This document shows positions 8,603 to 17,266 of a stretch of DNA of 64,000 nt, piece by piece. The first letter of the stretch is position 1; the number at the start of each line of letters is the position of its first letter. The stretch comes from Pseudomonas pseudonitroreducens (GTDB taxonomy: Bacteria; Pseudomonadota; Gammaproteobacteria; Pseudomonadales; Pseudomonadaceae), in assembly GCF_021603645.1 (NCBI RefSeq), contig NZ_BQHJ01000004.1, positions 434,001-498,000 of the forward strand, given 5' to 3'. Under the pieces are notes generated by a model that did no database searches, was not told where the DNA came from, and worked only from the letters and a program-made list of their open reading frames with translations. Both the position numbers and the translations under genes were made by a program.

Positions 8603-9627
8603 GCTGCGACAAGGTCCAGGCGGTCGTAGCCCTTGTAGCGGTAGAACGCCCAGGAAAGCAGCCAGGTGGCAGCGAACAGGCCGATGATCAGGAAGCCGAG
8701 CAGGCCGAAGTGCTCGTTCACCTGAGCGATGAAATCCCACGCCCCGCCTTCGAGTTGCAGCTGCTCGGCCAGCAGATTCAGCGCCTCCATGCTGCCGACC
8801 AGCAGCGCCACCAGCACCGATGCCGAGGTGATGGTGAGGTTGTAGTAGAGCTTGCGCGCCGGCCGTACCTGAGCCCAGCGATAGGCCCCGGTCATCAGCA
8901 CGCTGTCGGCGCTATCGACCAGTGCCATGCCGGCGGTGAACAGCGCGGGGAATACCAGGATCGAGAGCATTGGCAGGTTCTGCGCCGCCTGGCTGGCGGC
9001 GATGCCGAGGAGGCCGATTTCCGTGGCGGTATCGAAGCCCAGGCCGAACAGGAACCCCAGCGGGTAGAGATGCCAGCTGCGGCGGATGAGGCGGAACAGC
9101 GGGCGTGCCAGGCGCGCTATCGGGCCGCTGCCGGCGAGCATGCCTTGCAGCTCGGCTTCGCCGACGCGCTCACCCTGGCGGACACGCCGGAAGGCGCGAT
9201 ACACCGAGCGCAGGATGACCAGGTTGATCAGCGCCACCAGCAGCAGGAAAGCCGCCGAAACCGAGGTGCCGATCAGCGCGCCGATGCCATGGAAGGATTC
9301 CAGTTCATCCTGCAGGCTGGCCGCGCTGAGGGCGATCAACACCGAGGCGAGGATCACCACGCTGCTATGGCCAAGGGAGAAGTACAAACCGACGCTTTGC
9401 GTGGCCTGGCCTTCCTGGATCAGCTTGCGTGTGGCGTTGTCGATGGCAGCGATATGGTCTGCGTCCACGGCATGGCGCAGGCCGAAGCTGTAAGCGAGGA
9501 CCGCGGTGCCCAGCAGCATCGGATAGTCGCTGAAAGCGACAAGGGCCCAGGCCCAGGCGAGCAGGTTGACGGTGATCAGGCCGATGAACAGGGTGATGGT
9601 CGAGCGGGGCGAGGCCGGGCGAGGCAT
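8599..9627 (-). CDS. hupN: NiCoT-family nickel permease (HoxN/HupN)
   Basis: A 342-residue membrane protein with about eight hydrophobic segments. It carries the family signature in the second helix, LRHAVDADHIAAID (around residue 51), whose His/Asp residues bind nickel, and the second family motif LGFDTATEIGLL near residue 196. It imports Ni2+ across the inner membrane for the hydrogenases. A NikR-type palindrome lies directly in front of its start, so it is probably repressed when nickel is plentiful. Confidence 0.93.
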   Translation of the reverse strand: MPRPASPRSTITLFIGLITVNLLAWAWALVAFSDYPMLLGTAVLAYSFGLRHAVDADHIAAIDNATRKLIQEGQATQSVGLYFSLGHSSVVILASVLIALSAASLQDELESFHGIGALIGTSVSAAFLLLVALINLVILRSVYRAFRRVRQGERVGEAELQGMLAGSGPIARLARPLFRLIRRSWHLYPLGFLFGLGFDTATEIGLLGIAASQAAQNLPMLSILVFPALFTAGMALVDSADSVLMTGAYRWAQVRPARKLYYNLTITSASVLVALLVGSMEALNLLAEQLQLEGGAWDFIAQVNEHFGLLGFLIIGLFAATWLLSWAFYRYKGYDRLDLVAA

Positions 9628-9642
9628 GGGGTCTCCAGCGGT

Positions 9643-9675
9643 CTTGTATGAAGAATCGAAAAATCCTCATACAAG
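9643..9675. promoter_or_regulatory. NikR-type operator in front of the nickel permease
   Basis: CTTGTATGA (9643-9651) and TCATACAAG (9667-9675) are perfect inverted arms with 15 bases between them. The E. coli NikR site is GTATGA-N16-TCATAC, so the half-sites are identical and the spacer is one base shorter. The site ends 16 bases before the hupN start codon and a nikR gene lies 1.4 kb upstream in the same cluster. Binding would block hupN transcription. Confidence 0.8.
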
Positions 9676-9781
9676 CGCTGTGCCAAGCCTGCCGCCGCGC
9701 CGGAACGGCGGATCAGAACAGGTCGGCGGTCAGTTGGTTGGCAGTTTGCTCATCGGAGTGGAAAGCAGGTTTGCACTGAGC

Positions 9782-11098
9782 TCAGTCCAGCGTCGGCAGG
9801 CGCAGACGAAACAGCGCACCCCCCGAGGGATGATTGCCGGCTTCCAGTGAGCCGCCGCAGCGCTCGACGATGCCGTAGCTGATCGCCAGGCCCAGGCCGG
9901 TGCCCTGGCCGGGCGGCTTGGTGGTGAAGAAGGGCTCGAATACCTGGCTGAGGTATTGCTCGGCGATGCCGGGGCCGTTGTCGCGCAGCGTAAGCGTGGC
10001 CCAGCCCGGCTGGCGGCTCAGTTCGATCCATAGTTGTGGAGGCTCCGCGGCGGCGGCGCGTGCGGCGTCGTAGGCATTCTGCGTGAGGTTCATCAGCACT
10101 TGCAGCAATTGCCCGGCATTGCCCTGGACCTGCACGTCGCCAACCGGCTGCCAATGCACCACCAGGTCCGGCGCGGTGCCGCGGGTGATCCAGTGGATGG
10201 CGCGTTCGATGACGTCGTTGAGCGAAGCCTCGCCTGGGTGCCCGCGGTCCATCGCGGAGAAACGCTTCAGCGCGCTGACGATATCGGCGGTGCGTTGCGC
10301 GCCTTCCAGCGTGCCTTCGATCAGCGAGGGCAGGTCCGCGAGCAACGGGTCGATGCGCAGTTGCCGGCGCAGGTCATCGCGCTGCGCGGCGGGTGCCTCC
10401 TCGTGGACCGCGTGCAGGTAATCCTGCAGGCGCTTGCCGTAGCCACCCAGGACGTGGGCGTTGGCGAGCACGAAGCTGATCGGGTTGTTCAGCTCGTGGG
10501 CAACGCCTGCCACCAGGCGACCCAGGGATGCCATCTTCTCGGCGTGCAGCAGTTGCTGCTGGGTGCGCTTGAGCGCTTCGTGGGTGTCGTGCAACTGGCG
10601 GTAGGCGTGCTGCAGTTCACCCAGCGGTCGGCCCACCAGTACGTGGCCCAGGCAACGACCGTGGTGGCCACTGCGGACCGTGCAGCTGAGGTCCACCGGC
10701 AGCAGCGCACCCTCGGCGCCGAGAAAGTTCACTTCGACGCTGGCGCTGGCGTTGTCCCGGCGCAGGCCGCCGAGCAGATTGCGCAGGCGATCCACGCTGG
10801 CCTCATCGCCGAGCAGCGAATAGACCGGGCGACCGAGCAGGCCCTGTTCATCGCCACCGACCAGTTTGCGCAGCGACTGGTTGGATTCCTCGATCAGGCC
10901 TTGCGGGTCACAGGCCAGGAGGATGTCCGACATCGAGGCCAGCATGCTGGCGATGAACTGCTGGGACTGCTCCAGCTCGGCGTTCTTCTGCTCCAGCTCG
11001 ATCTCGTCCTGGACCAGTTGCGAGTAAACCTCGTCCATCTTGCCGATGACTTCCAGCCAGGCGTCTTCATCCAGTTGCGACGGAGGTTTGCGGGCCAT
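9782..11098 (-). CDS. hoxJ: HoxJ/HupT-type sensor histidine kinase
   Basis: A 438-residue soluble kinase without membrane segments. A coiled-coil N-terminus (residues 20-50) is followed by a PAS domain (about 50-165), a second coiled coil, a HisKA domain with the phosphorylated His201 in [14 protein letters not shown], and an ATPase domain with DNGPGI and GTGLGLAIS motifs. In Ralstonia, HoxJ and the regulatory hydrogenase HoxBC form the H2-sensing complex that controls HoxA. It follows nikR by 5 bases, with hoxC and hoxB just beyond. Confidence 0.92.
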   Translation of the reverse strand: MARKPPSQLDEDAWLEVIGKMDEVYSQLVQDEIELEQKNAELEQSQQFIASMLASMSDILLACDPQGLIEESNQSLRKLVGGDEQGLLGRPVYSLLGDEASVDRLRNLLGGLRRDNASASVEVNFLGAEGALLPVDLSCTVRSGHHGRCLGHVLVGRPLGELQHAYRQLHDTHEALKRTQQQLLHAEKMASLGRLVAGVAHELNNPISFVLANAHVLGGYGKRLQDYLHAVHEEAPAAQRDDLRRQLRIDPLLADLPSLIEGTLEGAQRTADIVSALKRFSAMDRGHPGEASLNDVIERAIHWITRGTAPDLVVHWQPVGDVQVQGNAGQLLQVLMNLTQNAYDAARAAAAEPPQLWIELSRQPGWATLTLRDNGPGIAEQYLSQVFEPFFTTKPPGQGTGLGLAISYGIVERCGGSLEAGNHPSGGALFRLRLPTLD

Positions 11099-11103
11099 GG
11101 GCG

Positions 11104-11553
11104 TCAGCTCGTGGGGTGCAGGTGCGGGTGGGCGTGATCGGTGTTCGACGTGGCTACCGGGATCAGGTTCAACTGCCCGTGGCGCACGCCACGCTCGGCG
11201 CTCAGGCGTTCGGCGAAGGCGCGCACTTGCTCCACCGGCCCCTTGAGCATGAGGCTTTCCAGGCAGTGGTCATGGTCCAGGTGTACGTGCTGGCTGGCAA
11301 TGGTCAGGTCGTGGTGGTCGTGCTGCAAGGTCATGACCCGTTCGGCGAGGGTGCGTGCGTGGTGGTCATAGACGTAGCTCAGGTTGGCGACGCAGTGCAA
11401 CGATTCGCCAGCCTGGCGCAGGCGCGACTGCTCGATGTGGCGGCGCAGCATGTCGCGCAGTGCCTCGGAGCGATTGCCGTAACCCTGGGCGCGAATCAAC
11501 TGGTCGAGCGCGTCGGCCAGGTTGTCGTCGAGGGAAATGGTCAGGCGTTGCAT
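11104..11553 (-). CDS. nikR: NikR nickel-responsive regulator
   Basis: A 149-residue protein with an N-terminal ribbon-helix-helix (MQRLTISLDDNLADALDQLI) and a C-terminal ACT-like metal domain. The four nickel ligands of E. coli NikR are all present with a +2 offset: His78, His89, His91 and Cys97 in QHDHH and HVHLDHDHC. A His-containing tail (HAHPHLH) is also present. It is placed between hoxC (14 bases) and hoxJ (5 bases), so it is co-transcribed with the H2 sensor. The likely target is the operator before hupN. Confidence 0.96.
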   Translation of the reverse strand: MQRLTISLDDNLADALDQLIRAQGYGNRSEALRDMLRRHIEQSRLRQAGESLHCVANLSYVYDHHARTLAERVMTLQHDHHDLTIASQHVHLDHDHCLESLMLKGPVEQVRAFAERLSAERGVRHGQLNLIPVATSNTDHAHPHLHPTS

Positions 11554-11567
11554 GGTGATACTCCGGA

Positions 11568-13025
11568 TCAGTGCACGGTGCAGACCATGCAGGGGTCGAA
11601 CGAGCGGACGATATGCTGCACCGCCACCGGGTTCTGCTCGCCGGCACGCACCGGTGCGCCTTCCAGGGCCTGCTCCAGGGCGCCGGGACGACCCTGGATA
11701 TCGCGTGGCGAGAAATTCCAGGTGGTCGGGGCGATGATCTGGTAGCTGGCGATGCGCCCTTGCTCGACCTTGAGCCAGTGCCCGAGAGCGCCGCGAGCGG
11801 CTTCGGTAAGGCCGACCGCGCTGCCGTCGTCGGGCAGTTGGCAGTCCAGGTAGTAGGGTTCGCCAGGGCGCAATGCAAGCAACCAGCCTTCCATCATTGG
11901 CACAACCCGTGCCAATTCCACCAGGCGTGCCAGCAGGCGCGTATAGACACTGCCACCACAGCGGGCGGCGGCATCGCGCAGCAGCGGCTGGCCGTTGATC
12001 AACTGGCGAGCCAGGGCGCCGGTTTCCAGCACGGCGCCGGCCAGGCGCGGCGCCTTGTTCCAGGTGTAGGCCGTGGTCTTGTCGAGGTTGGGCTCGGTGA
12101 CGCCCTCGGCCGGGTGCAGTGGACCTGCGCTGTCATCCAGCCAGGCACTGCTCGCGTCTTCGCGAATCGCATCCAGCACCAGCGGGCGGACCTGCCCCAG
12201 TGCCGCATCCCACAGGCCGCGCTGGAAAACCAGCGTGCCGTCGGCTTGCGGATAGGCACCGTAGGACAGGTACAGTCCCGGCCCCTGGCCCAGGTACTCC
12301 AGTCCGCTGTCGAGGACTATGCGCAGAAACTGGCGCAGATCGCCTTGTTCTGGTGCTTCGGCGTACCAGGACCACAGCTGGTCTTCACTGGCGAGCCCGG
12401 CGATGCGTTCCAGCGGGGCGGCGAACAGTTCGCTTTCGAGGAACTGACGGAACTCGCGTACCCGTGTCAGCAGGCGCAGGCGCTCGGCCGCGTCGATGGC
12501 GCGGGTGGAACCACCCGGATGGATGGAGCCGGTGTGAGGCCATTTGCCGCCCAGTGTACCGATCAGGTCCAGCCAGCGCTTGCGCGCGGCCAGGGCCACA
12601 CGCTGCTGGGTGCCGGTGTGCGGAGTGAAGCGCTGCACCGCCTCGGCGAACCAGGGGCGGTCGGCATACGGCGGGCGCACGAAGTCCGGCATGAAGAACA
12701 GGTAGAAATGGCTCAGGTGATCGGCGAGGTTCTCTGTCGCGGCCATCAGGTTGGTGGCGATCAGACCGTTGGTTGGCGGCTGGACGCCGGCCAACCCGGC
12801 CAGCGCTCGCGCGGCGGCGACCGACTGGGAAACCGAACAGATTCCACAGACGCGTGGCGCATAGACCAGCGCATCGAGTGGCGGATGATCGCGGAGGATC
12901 TGTTCGAAGCCTCGGTACATGGTGGCGTTGACCCGTGCCGAACGCACCTGGCCATCCTCGATATCCAGCTGGACTTCGAGATCACCTTCAACGCGATTGA
13001 ACGGACCGACCAGCAGACGTGTCAT
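11568..13025 (-). CDS. hoxC: Regulatory (H2-sensing) hydrogenase large subunit HoxC/HupV
   Basis: A 485-residue large subunit with RVCGICS (Cys60, Cys63) and a C-terminal DPCMVCTVH after which the protein stops, so no tail has to be cleaved. That is diagnostic of H2 sensors. Ile62 and Phe110 (in HFYLF) occupy the positions where bulky residues narrow the gas channel in the Ralstonia sensor and make it oxygen-insensitive. It pairs with HoxB and signals through HoxJ. The frame continues upstream into hoxB, but the ATG 11 bases after hoxB gives the family N-terminus MTRLLVGPFNRVEGD. Confidence 0.95.
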   Translation of the reverse strand: MTRLLVGPFNRVEGDLEVQLDIEDGQVRSARVNATMYRGFEQILRDHPPLDALVYAPRVCGICSVSQSVAAARALAGLAGVQPPTNGLIATNLMAATENLADHLSHFYLFFMPDFVRPPYADRPWFAEAVQRFTPHTGTQQRVALAARKRWLDLIGTLGGKWPHTGSIHPGGSTRAIDAAERLRLLTRVREFRQFLESELFAAPLERIAGLASEDQLWSWYAEAPEQGDLRQFLRIVLDSGLEYLGQGPGLYLSYGAYPQADGTLVFQRGLWDAALGQVRPLVLDAIREDASSAWLDDSAGPLHPAEGVTEPNLDKTTAYTWNKAPRLAGAVLETGALARQLINGQPLLRDAAARCGGSVYTRLLARLVELARVVPMMEGWLLALRPGEPYYLDCQLPDDGSAVGLTEAARGALGHWLKVEQGRIASYQIIAPTTWNFSPRDIQGRPGALEQALEGAPVRAGEQNPVAVQHIVRSFDPCMVCTVH

Positions 13026-13036
13026 GGGCGAATTCC

Positions 13037-14041
13037 TTAGCGGCGGGTGCGGCGGATGACCGGGGCGATCAGCGCATGGTCGGCGGTGGCGTTCTGCCGG
13101 ACGCGCTCTGGCGTGGCTGATTTCGACAGCGCCGCCAGGGCAACGAACCAGGCCTTGGGCATGTCGGTCGGCAGGCCGATGGGGATGCCGGCGCGCTTGG
13201 GCGTGAGGTGGAAGCCGTGGCCGGGTTCCTCGAAGCCAGGCGCCGTGCAGTTGATGCAGGCATAGCCGCCGCGGGTGCAGGAGCCCTCGCCATTCCACAG
13301 GCGATTGTTGCAGTCGCCGTGGGCCTGGGTGCCCTTGCAGCCGAGGTTTTCCATCATGCAACCGAGGTCGGAAGGCTTGAGCGCACTGGCCTTGTATTCG
13401 TAGAACTCGTTGCGCGTGCAGCCGTGGTGGACCAGTTGGTCGGCATAGAAGCGCGGACGGCCCAGGGCATCCAGGTCAGGCTCGCCGAACAGCCCGGCGG
13501 CCAGGGCCATCAGCGTGTCGGTGACCCAGCCGGGGTGGGTGGGGCAGCCGGCGACGTTGATCACCGGCAGCCCTTTGCGTGACCGGTATTCAGCGCCCAG
13601 CAGGCCGCCGAGGCGCTCACCGTCGTACTGCAGGCCGCAGGCGTCGGTGGGGTTGCTGCCGGCGGCGGTGATGCCGCCGTAGGCGGCACAGGTGCCGATG
13701 CCCAGGGTGTAGTCGGCGACGTCCGCCAGGCGTCGCACCCAGTCGATCATCGCCACGCCGGTGCCGGCCAGCAGATGGAAGCGGCCGCTGCCATTGGGCC
13801 CGCGCAGCAGTGAGCCTTCGATGCACAGCGCATCCAGATGGGTGCGACCACTCAGGCAGTCATCGAGGATCGCCAGTACTTCGCCAGCGCTTTCCAGCGA
13901 CAGTGACGGGTGCCACAGCAGGTCGATCCCGGCGTTGCGCCACAGCCCGGCAAAGTCCTGGGTATCGGCGCACAGCAGCGACATGTTGCAACCGCCGCAG
14001 CCGCCGGACTGCAACCAGAGGACGCGGAAAGGGGCGCTCAT
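13037..14041 (-). CDS. hoxB: Regulatory hydrogenase small subunit HoxB/HupU
   Basis: A 334-residue small subunit starting directly with the hydrogenase fold (LWLQSGGCGGCNMSLL), without a Tat signal, so it stays in the cytoplasm as expected for the H2 sensor. Further cluster ligands are seen in GTCAAYGG, AGCPTHPGW, HHGCTRNEF, and the C-terminal cysteines (GSCTRGGYACINC). The proximal motif GGCGGC lacks the extra cysteines found in HupS. The C-terminal extension after the last cluster is the part that contacts HoxJ in Ralstonia. Its ATG overlaps the hoxA stop by 4 bases. Confidence 0.95.
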   Translation of the reverse strand: MSAPFRVLWLQSGGCGGCNMSLLCADTQDFAGLWRNAGIDLLWHPSLSLESAGEVLAILDDCLSGRTHLDALCIEGSLLRGPNGSGRFHLLAGTGVAMIDWVRRLADVADYTLGIGTCAAYGGITAAGSNPTDACGLQYDGERLGGLLGAEYRSRKGLPVINVAGCPTHPGWVTDTLMALAAGLFGEPDLDALGRPRFYADQLVHHGCTRNEFYEYKASALKPSDLGCMMENLGCKGTQAHGDCNNRLWNGEGSCTRGGYACINCTAPGFEEPGHGFHLTPKRAGIPIGLPTDMPKAWFVALAALSKSATPERVRQNATADHALIAPVIRRTRR

Positions 14042-15504
14042 GGCGTTTCCTCCAGGCCGAAGCGGCGCAGTTTCTGGCGCAGGCCGACGCGTGACAACCC
14101 CAGCTCGCGCGCAGCATGGGTCTTGTTCCAGTGGTTGCGTAGCAGTGCCTCCTTGAGCAAGGCCGCCTCGATGGCGTCGAGCTGCTCCTGCAGTGTGCCG
14201 GCAGGCGTTCCGGTCACGCAGGAGGCGGGCCGTGCATGCCGTGCCTGGCCTTGCAGCACCTTCAGGGAAAATGCCCGGGCGCTGACTTCCGCGCCCTCGG
14301 ACAGCGCCGCGGCGCGGTAGATCTCATTGCGCAACTCGCGAATGTTGCCTGGCCACGGGTAGTGCAGCAGGCTGCCGAGGGCGTCGGCGGCAAAGCGCAG
14401 GCCGGGCAGGTCGAGTTCCTGGCTGGCATCGGCCAGCAGTTTGCTGGCGATCGGAATCAGATCGCCGCTGCGTTCGCGCAGTGGCGGCAGGCCAAGCGAT
14501 ACACCGGCGAGTCGGTAATAGAGGTCACTGCGGAAACGCCCGTCACGGACATCGGTTTCCAGGTCGCGGTGCGTGGCGGCGATCACTCGCACATCCACCC
14601 GTACCGGCGTACTGGCCCCGACCGGGCGCAACTCGCCTTCCTGCAGGACACGCAGCAACTTGACCTGGAAGGCCGGCGAGGTATCGCCGATCTCGTCCAG
14701 GAACAGGGTGCCGCCGTGGGCGCGCTGGATCAGCCCGATGTGATCCTGGTGAGCGCCGGTGAACGCGCCGCGCTTGTGGCCGAAGAGCTCGGATTCGAGC
14801 AGGGAGTCCGGCAACGCTGCGCAGTTCTCCATGATGAAGGCTTTTTCCGCGCGTGGGCTGGCGTAGTGAATGGCGCGGGCCAGCAGTTCCTTGCCGGTGC
14901 CGGACTCGCCGAGCAGCAGCACCGAGAGATCGAAGCGCGCCACCCGCGCGGCCAGTTCGCACACGGCGTCCAGCGGGCTGCCGGGCTCGCGCACGATGCG
15001 GGCGAAATCGAAGGCGTCGCGTACTTTGTCCAGCACCTGCTGATTGCGTCGGCGCAGCACCGGGGTGGCCGCGCGCAGCTCCACGTCCAGGCGTTGCATG
15101 TGGTTGTGCAGGGCCCGGCTTTCCACGGCGTTGCGCACCGTGGTGAGCAGGTGGTCGGGCAGCCAGGGTTTGAGCAGGTACTGGTAGATGCCGGCCTGGT
15201 TGACGCCGGCGATGATGTCTTCGGAGTCGGTGTAGCCGGAGAGAACGATGCGCACGACTTCGGGCCAGCGCTCGCGGGCTTCCTTGAGAAATTCGATGCC
15301 TTGTACGCCGGGCATGCGCTGGTCGCAGAGGATCACTGAGATCGGATGCTGTTCGAGAAGCTCGCGGGCCTGCTCGGCCGAGTTGGCGAGCAGCACCTGG
15401 AACTCGCCGTCGAGCACCCTTGACAAGGCTTCGCGGGAGCGTAGTTCGTCATCGATGACCAGAACGGTCGGGAGGTGTGAGTCAAAGCCGCCGAGTGAAG
15501 ACAT
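14038..15504 (-). CDS. hoxA: HoxA/HupR NtrC-family response regulator
   Basis: A 488-residue regulator. A receiver domain with phosphorylatable Asp61 (ILCDQRMPG) is followed by a sigma-54 AAA+ domain with GESGTGKE and the GAFTGA sigma-54 contact loop, and a C-terminal Fis-type helix-turn-helix (NHWNKTHAARELGLS). It activates the hup operon from the sigma-54 promoter before hupS. In Ralstonia the unphosphorylated form is the activator and HoxJ phosphorylation switches it off; the same logic is inferred here. A TTG five codons upstream (15519) is an alternative start. No strong ribosome site favours either. Confidence 0.93.
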   Translation of the reverse strand: MSSLGGFDSHLPTVLVIDDELRSREALSRVLDGEFQVLLANSAEQARELLEQHPISVILCDQRMPGVQGIEFLKEARERWPEVVRIVLSGYTDSEDIIAGVNQAGIYQYLLKPWLPDHLLTTVRNAVESRALHNHMQRLDVELRAATPVLRRRNQQVLDKVRDAFDFARIVREPGSPLDAVCELAARVARFDLSVLLLGESGTGKELLARAIHYASPRAEKAFIMENCAALPDSLLESELFGHKRGAFTGAHQDHIGLIQRAHGGTLFLDEIGDTSPAFQVKLLRVLQEGELRPVGASTPVRVDVRVIAATHRDLETDVRDGRFRSDLYYRLAGVSLGLPPLRERSGDLIPIASKLLADASQELDLPGLRFAADALGSLLHYPWPGNIRELRNEIYRAAALSEGAEVSARAFSLKVLQGQARHARPASCVTGTPAGTLQEQLDAIEAALLKEALLRNHWNKTHAARELGLSRVGLRQKLRRFGLEETP

Positions 15505-15721
15505 GGACGCCGAATTCAAGTGTCACGGGACGAGTGCCGGGCCAACTGACCCGGCGGTCGCCGAATCATGACATTCGAATCAGGCAGGTGAAAGGGAACA
15601 CTACCATTGGACTAGTCGGCTGCCCGCGCAGCGCTACCAGGTCCTGATCCGGCAATCCTGCTGGATTACCTGCCTTGAATGCCTGGCTTTCGCCGCGAGT
15701 TGTCTGGCGCAGGGGGGCGCC

Positions 15722-16159
15722 TCACGCCATGGGTGGCAAACGCCGTTTCACCGGCGTCTTCTTGACGATGGCCGTGTTGGTCTCGGCGAAGCCATTGAGG
15801 TGGTCGAGTATCTCATCCAGTTGCTCCATGGAGCGCACGCACATTCGTGCATAGAAGCAGTCCTCGCCCGTCACCTTGTCGCATTCGGTGAACTCGGGGA
15901 TGGCCAGGATCTGCTTCTCGACTTCCTGCAGTTTGCCCGGCAGCGGGCGCACACGAACGATGGCCTGGAGCTGGTAGCCGAAGGCGCGTGGGTCGACGTT
16001 GACCGTGTAGCCGGTGATGACCTGGCGTTCCTCGAGCTTGCGCAGGCGTTCGGCCACGCTGGGGGAGCTCAGGCCGCTGGCCTGGGCCAGCGCCTTGAGG
16101 GAAAGACGCGAGTCCGCCATCAGCGCGGTGATCAGCAATTGGTCGATTTCGTCGGTCAT
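15722..16159 (-). CDS. Lrp/AsnC-family transcriptional regulator
   Basis: A 145-residue Lrp-like protein: N-terminal helix-turn-helix (SLKALAQASGLSSPSVAERLRKLEE, given in part) and C-terminal RAM domain (GYQLQAIVRVRP... VTGEDCFYARM). Chosen start is MTDEIDQLL, the family N-terminus. It is divergent from the EamA exporter at 16290, so it probably controls that exporter in response to an amino acid. The ligand cannot be read from the sequence. Confidence 0.9.
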   Translation of the reverse strand: MTDEIDQLLITALMADSRLSLKALAQASGLSSPSVAERLRKLEERQVITGYTVNVDPRAFGYQLQAIVRVRPLPGKLQEVEKQILAIPEFTECDKVTGEDCFYARMCVRSMEQLDEILDHLNGFAETNTAIVKKTPVKRRLPPMA

Positions 16160-16289
16160 CCTGGTCTCGGAAGGTTGTTTCGGGTAATGGCCTTGATAGT
16201 AAAGGTGATTGCCTGGATTTGCCTGCGTCAGGCGATGGAGTGCGCGAATCCACCTGTTCATACTGGTCGCCAACGAGTGGAGGTGAACC

Positions 16290-17183
16290 ATGAACGAGCC
16301 AATCAGACGCGGAACCCTGGAGATGATCAGCGCCATGCTGATCTGCGGCACCATCGGCTGGCTGGTGGTGGTTTCCGGCCAGCCGGTGCTGGACGTGGTG
16401 TTCTGGCGCTGCGCATTCGGTGCCGCGACGCTCCTGTTGATCTGCGCGGCCATGGGCTTCCTGCGCCCGGGCATTCTCACCCGCGCCACCTTTGGCCTGG
16501 CGCTGCTCAGCGGCGCCGCCATCGTTGGCAACTGGGTACTGCTGTTCGGCTCCTATTCGCGGGCATCGATTGCCATTGGTACGGCGGTCTACAACGTGCA
16601 GCCGTTCCTGCTGGTGCTGCTGGGCGCGCTGTTCCTCGGCGAGAAGGTGACCGCGCATAAACTAGCCTGGCTCGGCGTTTCCTTCCTCGGCATGCTGGCA
16701 ATCGTCAGCGCGCATGGCGAAGCGGGGCAGGTGGGTAGCGACTATCTCGGTGGTGTCGCCCTGGCGCTCGGCGCGGCGGCGCTGTATGCAGTCGCCGCGC
16801 TGATCATCAAGCGCCTGACCGGCGTGCCGCCACATCTGATCGCACTGATCCAGGCGGTGACCGGTGTGCTGCTGCTGGCTCCCTGGGCCAATCTGACGTC
16901 GCTGCCCCAGGCGAGCACGGCCTGGGCCAGCCTGGCGACCCTGGGCATCGTGCACACCGGCATCATGTACGTGCTGCTCTATGGCGCGATCCAGAAACTG
17001 CCGACGGCGCTGACTGGCGCGCTGTCGTTCATCTACCCGATCGCCGCGATCTTCGTCGACTGGTTCGCCTTCGGCCACCGCCTGACCCCGTTGCAATGGC
17101 TGGGTGTGGTCGCCATCCTGCTGGCCGCCGCCGGCATGCAGCGCGGCTGGAGCCTGAACCTGCGGCGCCTGGCCTGGCGCTGA
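16290..17183 (+). CDS. EamA/DMT-family transporter
   Basis: A 297-residue protein of ten hydrophobic helices formed by two EamA repeats; the second starts near GGVALALGAAALYAVAALIIKR. Such proteins commonly export amino acids or related metabolites. The start follows GGAGGTG at good distance. It stands opposite an Lrp-type regulator, an arrangement often seen for amino-acid exporters. The substrate is unknown. Confidence 0.88.
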   Translation: MNEPIRRGTLEMISAMLICGTIGWLVVVSGQPVLDVVFWRCAFGAATLLLICAAMGFLRPGILTRATFGLALLSGAAIVGNWVLLFGSYSRASIAIGTAVYNVQPFLLVLLGALFLGEKVTAHKLAWLGVSFLGMLAIVSAHGEAGQVGSDYLGGVALALGAAALYAVAALIIKRLTGVPPHLIALIQAVTGVLLLAPWANLTSLPQASTAWASLATLGIVHTGIMYVLLYGAIQKLPTALTGALSFIYPIAAIFVDWFAFGHRLTPLQWLGVVAILLAAAGMQRGWSLNLRRLAWR

Positions 17184-17266
17184 AATCCATGCTTGCCTGA
17201 CAATGCCGGGGAACCTGTGCCGCTGCGCACCGGTCCTGTAGGCGGACTTCGAGCAAGGAACGGACT

